A stretch of DNA of 35,603 nucleotides from assembly GCA_019695235.1 (NCBI GenBank), contig JAIBAI010000032.1, forward strand, positions 1 through 35,603. Direction: 5' to 3'. The stretch is from Bacteroidia bacterium. Its GTDB lineage: Bacteria > Bacteroidota > Bacteroidia > M30B66. Below are positions 7,684-16,066 of this stretch, piece after piece. Under the pieces are notes generated by a model. That model was not told the DNA's origin. It saw only the letters and a list, made by a program, of their open reading frames with translations, and searched no databases. The position numbers and the translations under genes are program-made. Positions within the stretch are counted from its first letter, which is position 1, and every line of letters begins with the position of its first letter.

Positions 7684-7980
7684 ATGGCAACCTTTAATGA
7701 AATCATTCAGTCTGACGTGCCTGTATTGGTTGACTTCTCAGCCGAATGGTGCGGGCCATGCAAAATGATGGGGCCCATTTTACACGACCTCAAATCAAAG
7801 ATGGGCGATCAGGTGAAAATTGTGAAAATTGATGTGGATAGAAACCCCGCACTGGCATCCAATTTCAAGGTACAGGGTGTGCCAACACTGATGCTATTCA
7901 CTCAGGGTAACCTGCGCTGGCGCCAAAGCGGCGTTGTGCAATCAACAGAGCTTGAGCGAATTATCCGACAAAATGCCTGA
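7684..7980 (+). CDS. Thioredoxin
   Basis: The 98-residue thioredoxin fold is of normal size. It has the active site AEWCGPCKMM (C23 and C26), the conserved aspartate in VLVDFSAEW and the cis-proline loop VQGVPTLMLF. It is the last gene of the sulfur run. It would reduce persulfides or disulfides formed on the rhodaneses, so its role is probably local recycling rather than the cell's general thioredoxin; that is inferred from position. No U-tract terminator is visible on the plus strand directly downstream. Confidence 0.95.
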   Translation: MATFNEIIQSDVPVLVDFSAEWCGPCKMMGPILHDLKSKMGDQVKIVKIDVDRNPALASNFKVQGVPTLMLFTQGNLRWRQSGVVQSTELERIIRQNA

Positions 7981-8024
7981 GTTGAACTCCTAAAAACGTT
8001 TATACACGTTTCAAACGCTAATTG

Positions 8025-8057
8025 AAAAAAATTCTGCCTGATATTTATCAGCAGAAT
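8025..8057 (-). terminator. Hairpin with U-tract on the minus strand, overlapping a plus-strand start codon
   Basis: ATTCTGCCTGAT (8031-8042) pairs with ATCAGCAGAAT (8047-8057) around an ATTT loop, with one bulged C. Read on the minus strand, the stem is followed by seven Ts (8031-8025), which is the form of an intrinsic terminator. It would end the transcript of the response-regulator operon, whose last stop codon is at 8435. On the plus strand the same hairpin includes the first two bases of the ATG at 8056 and could mask that start. Confidence 0.5.
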
Positions 8058-8418
8058 GTCACTTAGCACCCCATATCACTTTACTGAATCACGCCTATGG
8101 CAAAAGGCGATGGATATGGCAATTGGAGTAAATCATGTGATGCGCTCGTTTCCAGAAAAAGAACGTCAAACAGGAGGAATCTGTTGTCCTTTATTGGAAG
8201 CTGCAATATGCGTATCCGCCCGTATTGCAGAAAGTCATCAGCCATTTATGCGCAACAGTAATGAATTATTGCAACAGGCAAATTTTCATTTAACTGCAAC
8301 TGAACAATTAATTGTACTTGCCCAGATGCAGGGGTATCTTAGTTATACTGAATGGGATAGAATGCATGACATTTGCCTGGAGTTGCGGGGCTTAATTTTT
8401 CAGGAAATGCATGCGTAA
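8056..8418 (+). CDS. Four-helix-bundle protein (S23/intervening-sequence family)
   Basis: The 120-residue protein shows the layout of the small four-helix-bundle family first known from ORFs in 23S rRNA intervening sequences. It has SRLWQKAMDMAIGVNHVMRSFPEKER near the N-terminus, a central helix with SARIAESH in the place of the usual SNIAEG, and two long C-terminal helices. The family's function is unknown; relatives include the accessory protein of diversity-generating retroelements. No rRNA, reverse transcriptase or template repeat is present here, so it is a stand-alone member. Its ATG is part of a strong hairpin, and it converges with the response-regulator gene, with 16 bases between the stop codons. 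Confidence 0.72.
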   Translation: MSLSTPYHFTESRLWQKAMDMAIGVNHVMRSFPEKERQTGGICCPLLEAAICVSARIAESHQPFMRNSNELLQQANFHLTATEQLIVLAQMQGYLSYTEWDRMHDICLELRGLIFQEMHA

Positions 8419-8434
8419 TGCTACACGATAGAAA

Positions 8435-9175
8435 TTAAATGCCCAAAGCCTGTTTTAATCGAATATTCCCGCTTCGTGATAAAGGGATGCGTGTATTGTT
8501 TGTTAGAATAGCCTGAAACTGCTCTTTTGCTGCAGGTTCTATTCGGGTTAAGGCTGCCAGACGAATGATGTACGAGCGATGCACTCTTACAAAACCGACT
8601 TTCTCCAGTTGATTTTCTAAGGTCTGAAGTGTCTGTTTTTTAAGAAACATCCCCTTTGAGGTGTGAAGCTTTATATAATCATCGTAGGCTTCAATAAAAA
8701 ATATATCGCTTAATGGTATAATGGTGATTTCTGTCCCATTCTTTACTACAATCCGCTCCTGCTCTGCTGTTTCACGAACAACTTGTTTAAGTGCATCCAA
8801 TTGCCCATTTGCCGCACCCTGGGCTTTGCCTTCTCTGAACTTTGTCAATGCTTTTAACAACCGTTCTTCTGAGAATGGCTTGAGTAGATAGTCAACAGCT
8901 GAGGCTTCAAAAGCACGCAACGCATATTCATCAAATGCTGTAACAAAAATGGTAGCTGGCGGCTCATCAATTAACTCAAGTAACTCAAACCCGTTTATGC
9001 GTGGCATCTGTATATCTAAAAACATGAGTTCAGGCTTCTCTCTTTTTATTGCTTTTAATGCTTCAAAACCATTCTCGCATTCGGCAATAATCTGAATATC
9101 CGGATAGCTGCTCAGGTAGTCGCGCAGTATTTGACGGGCGAGTGCTTCGTCGTCAATGATGATTGCCTTTATCAT
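8435..9175 (-). CDS. LytTR-family response regulator
   Basis: The 246-residue protein has a receiver domain (about 1-120) with acidic residues D8 and D9, phosphoacceptor D54 in FLDIQMP, T79 and K99 in LLKPF. A LytTR DNA-binding domain (about 140-243) contains FIEAYDDYIKLHT and FVRVHRSYI. LytTR regulators bind direct repeats through beta strands rather than a helix-turn-helix. The ATG overlaps the TGA of the sensor kinase gene by 4 bases, so the two are translationally coupled and form a LytS/LytR-type pair. The targets cannot be read from this window; the LiaF-like gene at the head of the operon suggests an envelope-related signal. Confidence 0.95.
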   Translation of the reverse strand: MIKAIIIDDEALARQILRDYLSSYPDIQIIAECENGFEALKAIKREKPELMFLDIQMPRINGFELLELIDEPPATIFVTAFDEYALRAFEASAVDYLLKPFSEERLLKALTKFREGKAQGAANGQLDALKQVVRETAEQERIVVKNGTEITIIPLSDIFFIEAYDDYIKLHTSKGMFLKKQTLQTLENQLEKVGFVRVHRSYIIRLAALTRIEPAAKEQFQAILTNNTRIPLSRSGNIRLKQALGI

Positions 9176-10185
9176 GTGTTTTGGGGTATAAGAAGGCTGA
9201 TGGTAAAATGCTGTTGACCAATATTTGTTTGCACAAGCTCAGGCCGCCCATATAAAAGATGCATACGTTTTTTTACTGATTCAAGTCCGAAGCCTGCACC
9301 AGGAGCAGCGCCTTCATCCTGGCGAAATGGATTACTAATGCTTACCTGAAGCATCTGATTTTCAAGGGTTGAAACAACTTTAATCAGCACTGATTCAGTT
9401 GTGCCATACAAGCCGTATTTAACAGCATTTTCAATAAGTGGTTGTAGTACAAGGGCCGGCAGGCGTAACTGCATGGTGTCGGCTGAACAGAGAAACTCAA
9501 CCTGAAGCCTGCCTGCAAAACGAACCTGTTCAATCGCAAGATATAATTTAATTTGTTCAAGTTCTTCTTCTAAACTGATAAGGTGTCCGGGGTCTTTTCG
9601 TAGGGTGCCCCTGAGAAATTCAGCAAGAAGATGTATCATTTTCTGCGCTGCTTTAGGGTCATGCTCAACAAGGGCGCTGATTGAATTAAGACTGTTGAAT
9701 AAAAAATGTGGCTGAAGCTGCAAACGCAAACCAGCAAGTTCAGCATTTTTCGACAAGGCATCTAATTCAGTTTTGCGCTGCTGTGCCGACAATTGCTCCT
9801 TTTCTTTTGACCAAATAAGGCTTACATAAGCCAAAAGGTTGAGGAGCATAAAAAGACTGAGAAAAACAAGTCCGGTATATGCCGGGGGAGTATCCGGGCT
9901 TGTATAGTTCAGGCTGCTGAAAAACCGGTACAATAGTAATATCAGCAACGATAGTAGCGCATTTGCAGCAAGAACACCTGAAATATTTCGCACACTTGGG
10001 CGGTAATACATCTGTATGGTGCCACTCACCCAAACGCCAACTGCGAACAATATTGAAAAAATACCAGCATCAATTAAAGCATAACCAATAGGCATACCAA
10101 CGCTGTAGAGATAACTGCTGTGGCCAACAAACCAAAGCAACATCAGTAAGAGAGCAGAAGTAAGTATACGTGCCCTTGTGACCAT
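9172..10185 (-). CDS. LytS-type sensor histidine kinase
   Basis: The 337-residue protein has four hydrophobic segments (about 9-25, 35-55, 70-88 and 106-125) and a short linker helix. The His_kinase motif LQPHFLFNSLNSI follows, with the phosphorylated histidine at H160. A HATPase_c domain contains the N box LQPLIENAVKYG and the G box GAGFGLESVKKRM. It lacks a large extracellular sensor, so the membrane helices themselves or a partner, such as the LiaF-like protein of the same operon, may receive the signal. Its stop overlaps the regulator's start by 4 bases, and it starts 6 bases after the DUF4288 gene. Confidence 0.94.
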   Translation of the reverse strand: MVTRARILTSALLLMLLWFVGHSSYLYSVGMPIGYALIDAGIFSILFAVGVWVSGTIQMYYRPSVRNISGVLAANALLSLLILLLYRFFSSLNYTSPDTPPAYTGLVFLSLFMLLNLLAYVSLIWSKEKEQLSAQQRKTELDALSKNAELAGLRLQLQPHFLFNSLNSISALVEHDPKAAQKMIHLLAEFLRGTLRKDPGHLISLEEELEQIKLYLAIEQVRFAGRLQVEFLCSADTMQLRLPALVLQPLIENAVKYGLYGTTESVLIKVVSTLENQMLQVSISNPFRQDEGAAPGAGFGLESVKKRMHLLYGRPELVQTNIGQQHFTISLLIPQNT

Positions 10186-10191
10186 AGTTGA

Positions 10192-10542
10192 CTATGCAGC
10201 GCTTAACTTGCGGATATATTGTTCAAGGTGTGAAATCTTCAGTCGGATATAAGGCTCGAATTCAGGGTCCTGCCCGGGTTCTACAATTTTTGAATCAAGT
10301 AAACTGCCATTTGGCTGTAGGTTTACCTCTGAAATATCTGCAACACCCATAAAATTCCAGTGAACCGAATGGGCTTCTTTATGAGCGCCGTGAAACTCTT
10401 CATTTAACCCGGCCTGCTTAGCAAACTGATAAGCTTCTGCTAAGCTGCAAGCCTCGAATAGGCGTATCTGAGCCTCAAAAGATGAATTCTCTTTTGGGTC
10501 AATTTTGATTTGAAATACCAGGTGTGCAATGTAATAACTCAT
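10192..10542 (-). CDS. DUF4288 domain protein
   Basis: The 116-residue protein starts MSYYIAHLVFQI and continues with an acidic mixed alpha/beta sequence that includes EACSLAEAYQFAKQAG and a C-terminal helix. This fits the DUF4288 family, small cytosolic proteins of unknown function. There is no signal peptide or membrane segment. It is embedded in a regulatory operon: its ATG overlaps the stop of the LiaF-like gene by one base (TAATG), and the kinase gene starts 6 bases after its stop. A role in the signalling pathway is possible but is only an inference from position. Confidence 0.75.
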   Translation of the reverse strand: MSYYIAHLVFQIKIDPKENSSFEAQIRLFEACSLAEAYQFAKQAGLNEEFHGAHKEAHSVHWNFMGVADISEVNLQPNGSLLDSKIVEPGQDPEFEPYIRLKISHLEQYIRKLSAA

Positions 10543-11348
10543 TATGCCGGATAGCTTACAATTTCAATACCTCCGAAGGCAACTGTTCCTTTGAGAGTCA
10601 ATATCTTGGTTGGGTCGTTGGGTACTGATGAACGTTCGCGCTTGTCGTCGGTGCCGCCTATTACGGTAACAAGTTCCGGGCGAAGCGTCCAGTGATTAGG
10701 AATAACTAACTGGGTGCCACCAAAAACCTGCGTGATTTCAAGAACCACAGGTTGTTCAATCTCTGCCTGACTCAGGTCAATTTCTGCTCCGCCAAAAATG
10801 GTAGTAATTTCGCCCCCTTTGAATTGCTTGGAGATTACTTTTTTTTTAGTTGCACCAAAGATGGTTGTGGTACCTAAATAAGCATCCTGATCATTTGCTT
10901 GAAGATCTTGTTCCGGATAATTAGAACCAGACCCACTAAATGGCTCTGAAAAGCGACCATAAGTGTGGCGCCTTTTATCACGCCTATTACGACATGAGTT
11001 GTCGCATCTGCCGCGCCCAAACATATATGTCACACCAATAAAGATAATTAACAAGGGCCAGAAGTAGGCTCCTATTGAAAGGCTTGGGATAAGTTCCTCC
11101 ACAAGGAAAAAAGAACCAATCAATATCAGAATTAAACCACTTGGCTTACGGAATGCATTTTTTGCCAGAAAAAATACGCCCAGGGTGATTAAAAACATCT
11201 GCCATGAAAATAACCAATAGGGCAGAGGTACGCCCATTGAGCGCATGAGCAGCATTGTTCCTGCGGCGATGATTACCAAACCACCTAAGATATTCCCTCC
11301 TGAAAATGATCTGTTTAGAGGCTTATCGCCAGAATCTGTATTTTCCAT
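10542..11348 (-). CDS. LiaF-like membrane protein
   Basis: The 268-residue protein has four hydrophobic helices in its first half (about 22-40, 47-66, 72-90 and 94-113). A charged linker rich in arginine and including CDNSCRNRR follows, and then a beta-rich C-terminal domain with repeated TTIFGGAEI and TQVFGGTQL segments. The last part resembles the C-terminal domain of LiaF, the inhibitor in cell-envelope stress signalling. In that system LiaF holds the sensor kinase inactive, and this gene is first in an operon with a LytS/LytTR pair, so a similar partner role is plausible. The open frame continues to 11411, but the ATG at 11348 fits the promoter box at 11367-11374 and was chosen. Confidence 0.85.
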   Translation of the reverse strand: MENTDSGDKPLNRSFSGGNILGGLVIIAAGTMLLMRSMGVPLPYWLFSWQMFLITLGVFFLAKNAFRKPSGLILILIGSFFLVEELIPSLSIGAYFWPLLIIFIGVTYMFGRGRCDNSCRNRRDKRRHTYGRFSEPFSGSGSNYPEQDLQANDQDAYLGTTTIFGATKKKVISKQFKGGEITTIFGGAEIDLSQAEIEQPVVLEITQVFGGTQLVIPNHWTLRPELVTVIGGTDDKRERSSVPNDPTKILTLKGTVAFGGIEIVSYPA

Positions 11349-11366
11349 GTGAATCAAATTGTTAGG

Positions 11367-11397
11367 CAAACCTATTATATCTTGCGCAGGCTGGAAA
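11367..11397 (-). promoter_or_regulatory. Promoter of the LiaF-like/kinase/regulator operon
   Basis: Read on the minus strand, TTTC (11397-11394), 19 bases, then TAGGTTTG (11374-11367) match the Bacteroidota -33/-7 pattern TTTG-N19-TAnnTTTG, with one mismatch in the -33 box. The predicted start is about 10 bases before the ATG at 11348. A second TAnnTTTG, TACGTTTG, occurs about 40 bases further upstream and may be an alternative. Confidence 0.6.
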
Positions 11398-11440
11398 CAA
11401 AAAATAGGCAAACGTACACCGGTAGTAGGTGAATGGCGTT

Positions 11441-13384
11441 TTATTTGCCGGTAATCACAAATTCTGTACGGCGGTTCAATGCCCTGCCAGCCTCCTGTGA
11501 GTTGTCGGCCACTGGTTTTGAAGCACCGAAGCCTTTGGCACTCAGGCGTGAGGCAGCAATGCCTGATTGAATTAATATGTCAAATACTTTTTTTGCCCGG
11601 TTCTCCGAAAGTAACAAATTGGCTTTTGGGTCTCCGATATTATCGGTATGACCATGAATAGCAATCTTAACAGTTGGGTTTTCTTTGAGAAATCCGGCAA
11701 GTTCCTTGATGATATAAACGGTTTGCTGAGTCAGTTCAAAAGAGTTGGTTTCGAAGTTGATATTGTTAATCTTATAGGGTGTCCCCACCTTTATCTCTTT
11801 CACTTCAAGGTCTATCTGCTTTGGTTTGCTCAGGCTGCTATCACTGGTACTCAGGTATTGACTGGTAAATGCTTTGCCTTCTTGTTTTACGGTAAGGATA
11901 TGGTCTTCATTAAAGGCCATCACTGCTACGTATTTTCCGGTGAGTGAGTCAACATCAATGGTTGTAACCTCATCTGTTTTTACATTTTTTATTTCTACCC
12001 TGGCTTCGGTAACAGCGTTGTTGTTTTCGTCTTTTATTTCACCTTTAAAGAAAAGTACCCGTTCAGGACGTGCCTCTTTATAAAGTTCAAACGAATAAAT
12101 ATCCCAGCCTCCGGCACCCTTGAGCTTGTCGGATGCAAAATAGCCGGTTTTCCCATCGGTACTGACAAAAAATCCAAGGTCATCTTTTTCTGAATTTATG
12201 GGATAACCAAGATTTTTAGGGGCCTTCCAATTGCCTTTTTCTTCAAGTTTCGACATAAAGATGTCATAAGCACCAAATCCCATCAAACCATCAGATGAAA
12301 AATAAAGTGTTTGGCCATCAGAATGAAAAAATGGTGATTTCTCACTGCCTGCTGTATTAATGGTCGGACCGAGGTTTTCCGGTGCTCCCCAGTTACCGTC
12401 AGCCTGGCGACTTGTCTTCCATATATCCAGCTCTCCCAAGCCACCTGCCCTGTTGCTTGCAAAGTACAAGGTTTTACCGTCAGCTGACACGGTGGGTTGC
12501 GAATCCCACGAATTAGGGCCGTTCACTAAAGGGCCAAGGCTTTTAATTTCTTGCCATTCGCCCTTTATAAAACTTGAGAAGTAAATATCACAATTGAAAT
12601 TTGTTCCTTCCTGTTTACAAATTGTAAAGAAAATATGTTTGTTATCGGCTGTCAGCGAAGCACCTCCCTCATTTCCGCTTTGGTTGAAAGGATAGGGCAG
12701 GGGGGCACCTTCTGCGAAAAACTGATCGGCTTGTATTTCAGAGAGCGAGAACTTCTCAATTTGTTTTTTTTCCTCTCCGTATGCAGTACGTGAAGTTTGA
12801 TATGTTCTGCGGGTAAAGTAAAGCCCTTCGTTATCAGGCGTAATGATGGGCAGGTACTCATCAGCAGCAGTACTTACTTTTTTGACCGACTGTGGGTTGA
12901 ATGGAACAGGATTTGCAAAGCCTGCGATAAAGAACTTACAGGCAGTAATCATTTCCCTTGCCTCACTTCTTTCAGTTTCTTTACCCTCATTGCTACTAAT
13001 AAATTTCTCAAGAAATGTCTGTGCCTCCTGATATTGCTTATCTCCAAATGCTATACCACCCAGCTTAAGGTAGATTGCCTGATTTAGTTCAGGGCATTGC
13101 TGCACAGCCAGTTTTAAATATGGAGCTGCTTCATTTACCCTGTCGCTACGAAGCAAAATATCACCCATCATGTAATTGGCTCTTCCAAAGTCAGGTTCAA
13201 TTTCCAGGGCTTCTCTTAGCAATCCGCGGGCTTCATTACGGTTGCTTCTTACCTTGTCAATGGCTTCCTGGTATAATTTCCTTGCCTTTTTATTGTCAGG
13301 CAATGGGCAAGGGTCTTCCTGGCCGGATACAGGCAGCACAAGGGCTAAAAACAACTGCAATAATAAGGCAACTGAATTTTTCAA
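11441..13384 (-). CDS. OmpA-family TPR/propeller protein, PorE-like
   Basis: The 647-residue secreted protein has a signal peptide ending near VSGQ. TPR-like helices (about 28-140) include NYMMGDILLRSDRVNEAAPYL. WD40-like PD40 propeller blades (about 170-420) carry repeated ISADG/LYFASNRAGGLGELDIW-type motifs. A small carboxypeptidase-regulatory-like domain (about 435-520) and a C-terminal OmpA peptidoglycan-binding domain (about 540-647, with HGHTDNIGD and NRRTEFV) follow. This order matches PorE, the periplasmic component that ties type IX secretion to peptidoglycan, and the length is similar. PorE is described as a lipoprotein, and no lipobox cysteine is seen here; Bacteroidota also carry several paralogues, so no gene symbol is given. 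It starts 3 bases after the AsmA-like gene. Confidence 0.85.
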   Translation of the reverse strand: MKNSVALLLQLFLALVLPVSGQEDPCPLPDNKKARKLYQEAIDKVRSNRNEARGLLREALEIEPDFGRANYMMGDILLRSDRVNEAAPYLKLAVQQCPELNQAIYLKLGGIAFGDKQYQEAQTFLEKFISSNEGKETERSEAREMITACKFFIAGFANPVPFNPQSVKKVSTAADEYLPIITPDNEGLYFTRRTYQTSRTAYGEEKKQIEKFSLSEIQADQFFAEGAPLPYPFNQSGNEGGASLTADNKHIFFTICKQEGTNFNCDIYFSSFIKGEWQEIKSLGPLVNGPNSWDSQPTVSADGKTLYFASNRAGGLGELDIWKTSRQADGNWGAPENLGPTINTAGSEKSPFFHSDGQTLYFSSDGLMGFGAYDIFMSKLEEKGNWKAPKNLGYPINSEKDDLGFFVSTDGKTGYFASDKLKGAGGWDIYSFELYKEARPERVLFFKGEIKDENNNAVTEARVEIKNVKTDEVTTIDVDSLTGKYVAVMAFNEDHILTVKQEGKAFTSQYLSTSDSSLSKPKQIDLEVKEIKVGTPYKINNINFETNSFELTQQTVYIIKELAGFLKENPTVKIAIHGHTDNIGDPKANLLLSENRAKKVFDILIQSGIAASRLSAKGFGASKPVADNSQEAGRALNRRTEFVITGK

Positions 13385-13387
13385 GAC

Positions 13388-16048
13388 TCAGGGACGTTTT
13401 AGGAATTTATTCAGGTTCTTTTTTGCCTCCTCTTCAGCTTTCTTCTTTGCCTTTTCTTTTTCTTCGTTTATCTTTTTTGTTGCCTCCTGCTTGAGACGTT
13501 CTTTTTCCTTATCAGCTTCTTTCAGCAGTTTGTCTTTCTCAGCCTGAGCGCGCTCTTCAAGCTCCTTCTTTTTTCGGTCTGCCTCTTCCTTTAATTTATC
13601 ACTTGCCTGTTTTTTGAGGTCTTCCATAGCATCGCCGGCTTGTTGTTTAAGGTCGGTCTTGATTTTGGGGTCAGTGAAGGTACCTGTAACTTTAAGGCTC
13701 ACCGGAATGATGTCGGCCAGACCACCTTTGAAACCTTTGGCTTGTGCCTGAGCACTCAGGTTGTTGAGTACCGAATTGGCAGCACCACCAAATTCAGAAC
13801 GTGGAATTTCCATCTGAATTATATAATCAATCGTCTGGTCAAGTCCATTGCTTCCGGCAATTCTGGCTTTGTAATTTCCGATTTTTGTATCAAAAGGCTC
13901 GATAAACAGTTTGCCTTGCCGGATGGCGAACCCTGCTGAAAATTTCTCCATTTGCCACTTCTTGAGCTTGTCAATTTTCAATGCAGCAGCAGTTTGTTTT
14001 ATCATTTCGAAGCCTTCAATGGTCAGTGTACTGGTACTGATTGAACCCGACCCGTTCAAAGTAGGATAAATGAAATTAAACTGCTTATCAGCTTTTGAAG
14101 AAAAATTCAATTTCATACTTGCTGTACCCGTTGTGTTTTGTGCAATGGGTGCCAACTGTTTCAAGGTATTAAATGTCTTTGCAGCATCACGGATATTCAT
14201 GTCCTTTATTTGAAGTGCAAAATCAACAGCAGGCCCTTCTTCTGATTGGGTATTATATGTGCCATTTGCCAGTATACTACCACCAAGCGTGTTCATGTAA
14301 ACGTCTGATAAACTGAGGCTTTGGTCTGCCAGATTTAAAGCACCCTTTACATTGAAAAGCTTCATGTTATCATAAAGCAAGGTGCCAATTTGGGCATTCA
14401 ACCGAAATGCAATATTTTCAGGTACACGTATATAGCTCAATGATTCTTCTGTGCTTTCAGACGTTGATGCTGATGTTGTGCTTTCAGCCATAAATGGGTT
14501 CAAATCAAGCAGGGTACTGTTCATACTAAGCGTACCACTGATAGGCTTGTTGCTGAATATATAAGCCAGATAGTTTTTCAGAGAGCCGCTTGCAGAAATA
14601 TCGCTCTTGCCCATCGTCATTTGGAAACGGCTCAGGTTTATTGCTTCAGGATTGAAGTCCATTTGAGTAGTACTGATTTTCACCTCCTGCGGAAACGCAG
14701 GATCTGAGTAATTGAAGTTGCTCAGTGCCATCTTCCCTTTTGCCTGAAACTGCTGATATTTCTGCTGCTCAATTGCCGACAGCCGGCCTTTGAAGGCTAC
14801 ATCTGCATCCAAAAGTCCGCCCAGTCGGGTATTCTTATCCAGGGGCATGAAATCTTTTACCTTACCCAGTTCAATACGTCCTTTCAAAGAAGCATCTATA
14901 TCAGGATCCGAAACCGGTGTCTTGACTAAAAGGCGCATGTCTACCGGAACCCCAGCTAATTCGGCATGGAATTTTGATACGTCAATGACTGTTCTATCTA
15001 CCTCACCGCCAGGGTTGTTAATGGCTGTTTTTACTTGCAAATTATTGATAGCTCCCGGAAGTGAAGGGTATTGCACCACTCCGTTTTCAATCAATAAATT
15101 CAATGCAAACCCGGGTATGGTTTTTTCGTTGTAAATACCTTTTACAAATCCATTGAACGCAAGTTTCCCCGCTGTTTTTACATCACTAAAGTTATCCGTA
15201 TAAGCACCCGGAACTAATGAGAAAAAGCTTTTCACCTCGTTTTTTAATGCCTCGTATTGAATGTCAATTTTAATGTCATCTTTTGGCATAGCAACATTTC
15301 CGGCAAATTTTAAATGAAGGTCGTTAAGGCTCAATGCATTTTCTTTGAACTCATAAACGGAGTTCTTCAGGTCGAGGCCGAAGCCTGCTTTGTAACCCAG
15401 TTTTACTTTGTGCAGCCATGCTACTCCTTCATATATAAAGCTAAATGCCTCTATCTGTGTCTCAGTCTCTAAATTGGTGAAATCAGCGGTGAAATCACCG
15501 CTTCCTTCATGATTCATTCGTTCGATGAGTACTTTCATGTCTGACTCCCGATCATCGTAAATGATATTGGTGTTTTCAAGTACATACTTTTGAAGTGTTG
15601 CCTTAAAGGTTGATGGTTCTTCCGGAGCGCCCGGTGCAGGTGCCGGCGAAGGTTTGGTGATATCCCAGTTGGCTTTGCCATCTTTTAGAATCTTTAAAAG
15701 GATATTGGCGTCCTTTATTTCTACCGAACGGATGCCAATTTCACTTCCGCGAATGATGCTCATCAGATTGGTTGTTACCTGTATGGATGCTGCTGAAATT
15801 AACGTATCACCTTTAAAGGCATCCTTGCCGGCAATAGAAAGACTGTCGAGCCCGATACTTAAGAAAGGGAAGCTTCTGAAAAGGTTAATATCCAAATCTG
15901 AGAAGTTAAGTGTGGCATTTAAGTTTTCATTTGCCTGCTCTTTTACTAATTGCTCAACCTTTCCTTTAAAAACAAAAGGTAAAATAAACATGGCAAGTAC
16001 TATAACCAATAATAGGATACCGGAAATTTTGAGGAGTTTTTTTAGCAT
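13388..16048 (-). CDS. AsmA-family inner-membrane-anchored protein
   Basis: The 886-residue protein starts with a short positive segment and one transmembrane helix (about 7-28). A long beta-rich region typical of AsmA-like proteins follows, including IGIRSVEIKDANILLKILKDGKANWD near residues 100-130 and an AsmA C-terminal domain around 560-760. Members of this family span the periplasm and are implicated in lipid transport to, and homeostasis of, the outer membrane. The last ~90 residues are almost entirely lysine, glutamate and alanine and should form a long charged coiled coil, ending NKFLKRP. The stop is 3 bases before the PorE-like gene, and aroC precedes it by 18 bases. Confidence 0.85.
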   Translation of the reverse strand: MLKKLLKISGILLLVIVLAMFILPFVFKGKVEQLVKEQANENLNATLNFSDLDINLFRSFPFLSIGLDSLSIAGKDAFKGDTLISAASIQVTTNLMSIIRGSEIGIRSVEIKDANILLKILKDGKANWDITKPSPAPAPGAPEEPSTFKATLQKYVLENTNIIYDDRESDMKVLIERMNHEGSGDFTADFTNLETETQIEAFSFIYEGVAWLHKVKLGYKAGFGLDLKNSVYEFKENALSLNDLHLKFAGNVAMPKDDIKIDIQYEALKNEVKSFFSLVPGAYTDNFSDVKTAGKLAFNGFVKGIYNEKTIPGFALNLLIENGVVQYPSLPGAINNLQVKTAINNPGGEVDRTVIDVSKFHAELAGVPVDMRLLVKTPVSDPDIDASLKGRIELGKVKDFMPLDKNTRLGGLLDADVAFKGRLSAIEQQKYQQFQAKGKMALSNFNYSDPAFPQEVKISTTQMDFNPEAINLSRFQMTMGKSDISASGSLKNYLAYIFSNKPISGTLSMNSTLLDLNPFMAESTTSASTSESTEESLSYIRVPENIAFRLNAQIGTLLYDNMKLFNVKGALNLADQSLSLSDVYMNTLGGSILANGTYNTQSEEGPAVDFALQIKDMNIRDAAKTFNTLKQLAPIAQNTTGTASMKLNFSSKADKQFNFIYPTLNGSGSISTSTLTIEGFEMIKQTAAALKIDKLKKWQMEKFSAGFAIRQGKLFIEPFDTKIGNYKARIAGSNGLDQTIDYIIQMEIPRSEFGGAANSVLNNLSAQAQAKGFKGGLADIIPVSLKVTGTFTDPKIKTDLKQQAGDAMEDLKKQASDKLKEEADRKKKELEERAQAEKDKLLKEADKEKERLKQEATKKINEEKEKAKKKAEEEAKKNLNKFLKRP

Positions 16049-16066
16049 TGTAATTTTATTAAAACC

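Noticed and set aside
8056-8418. Diversity-generating retroelement accessory gene
   Set aside because: No reverse transcriptase or template/variable repeat pair is visible anywhere in the window.
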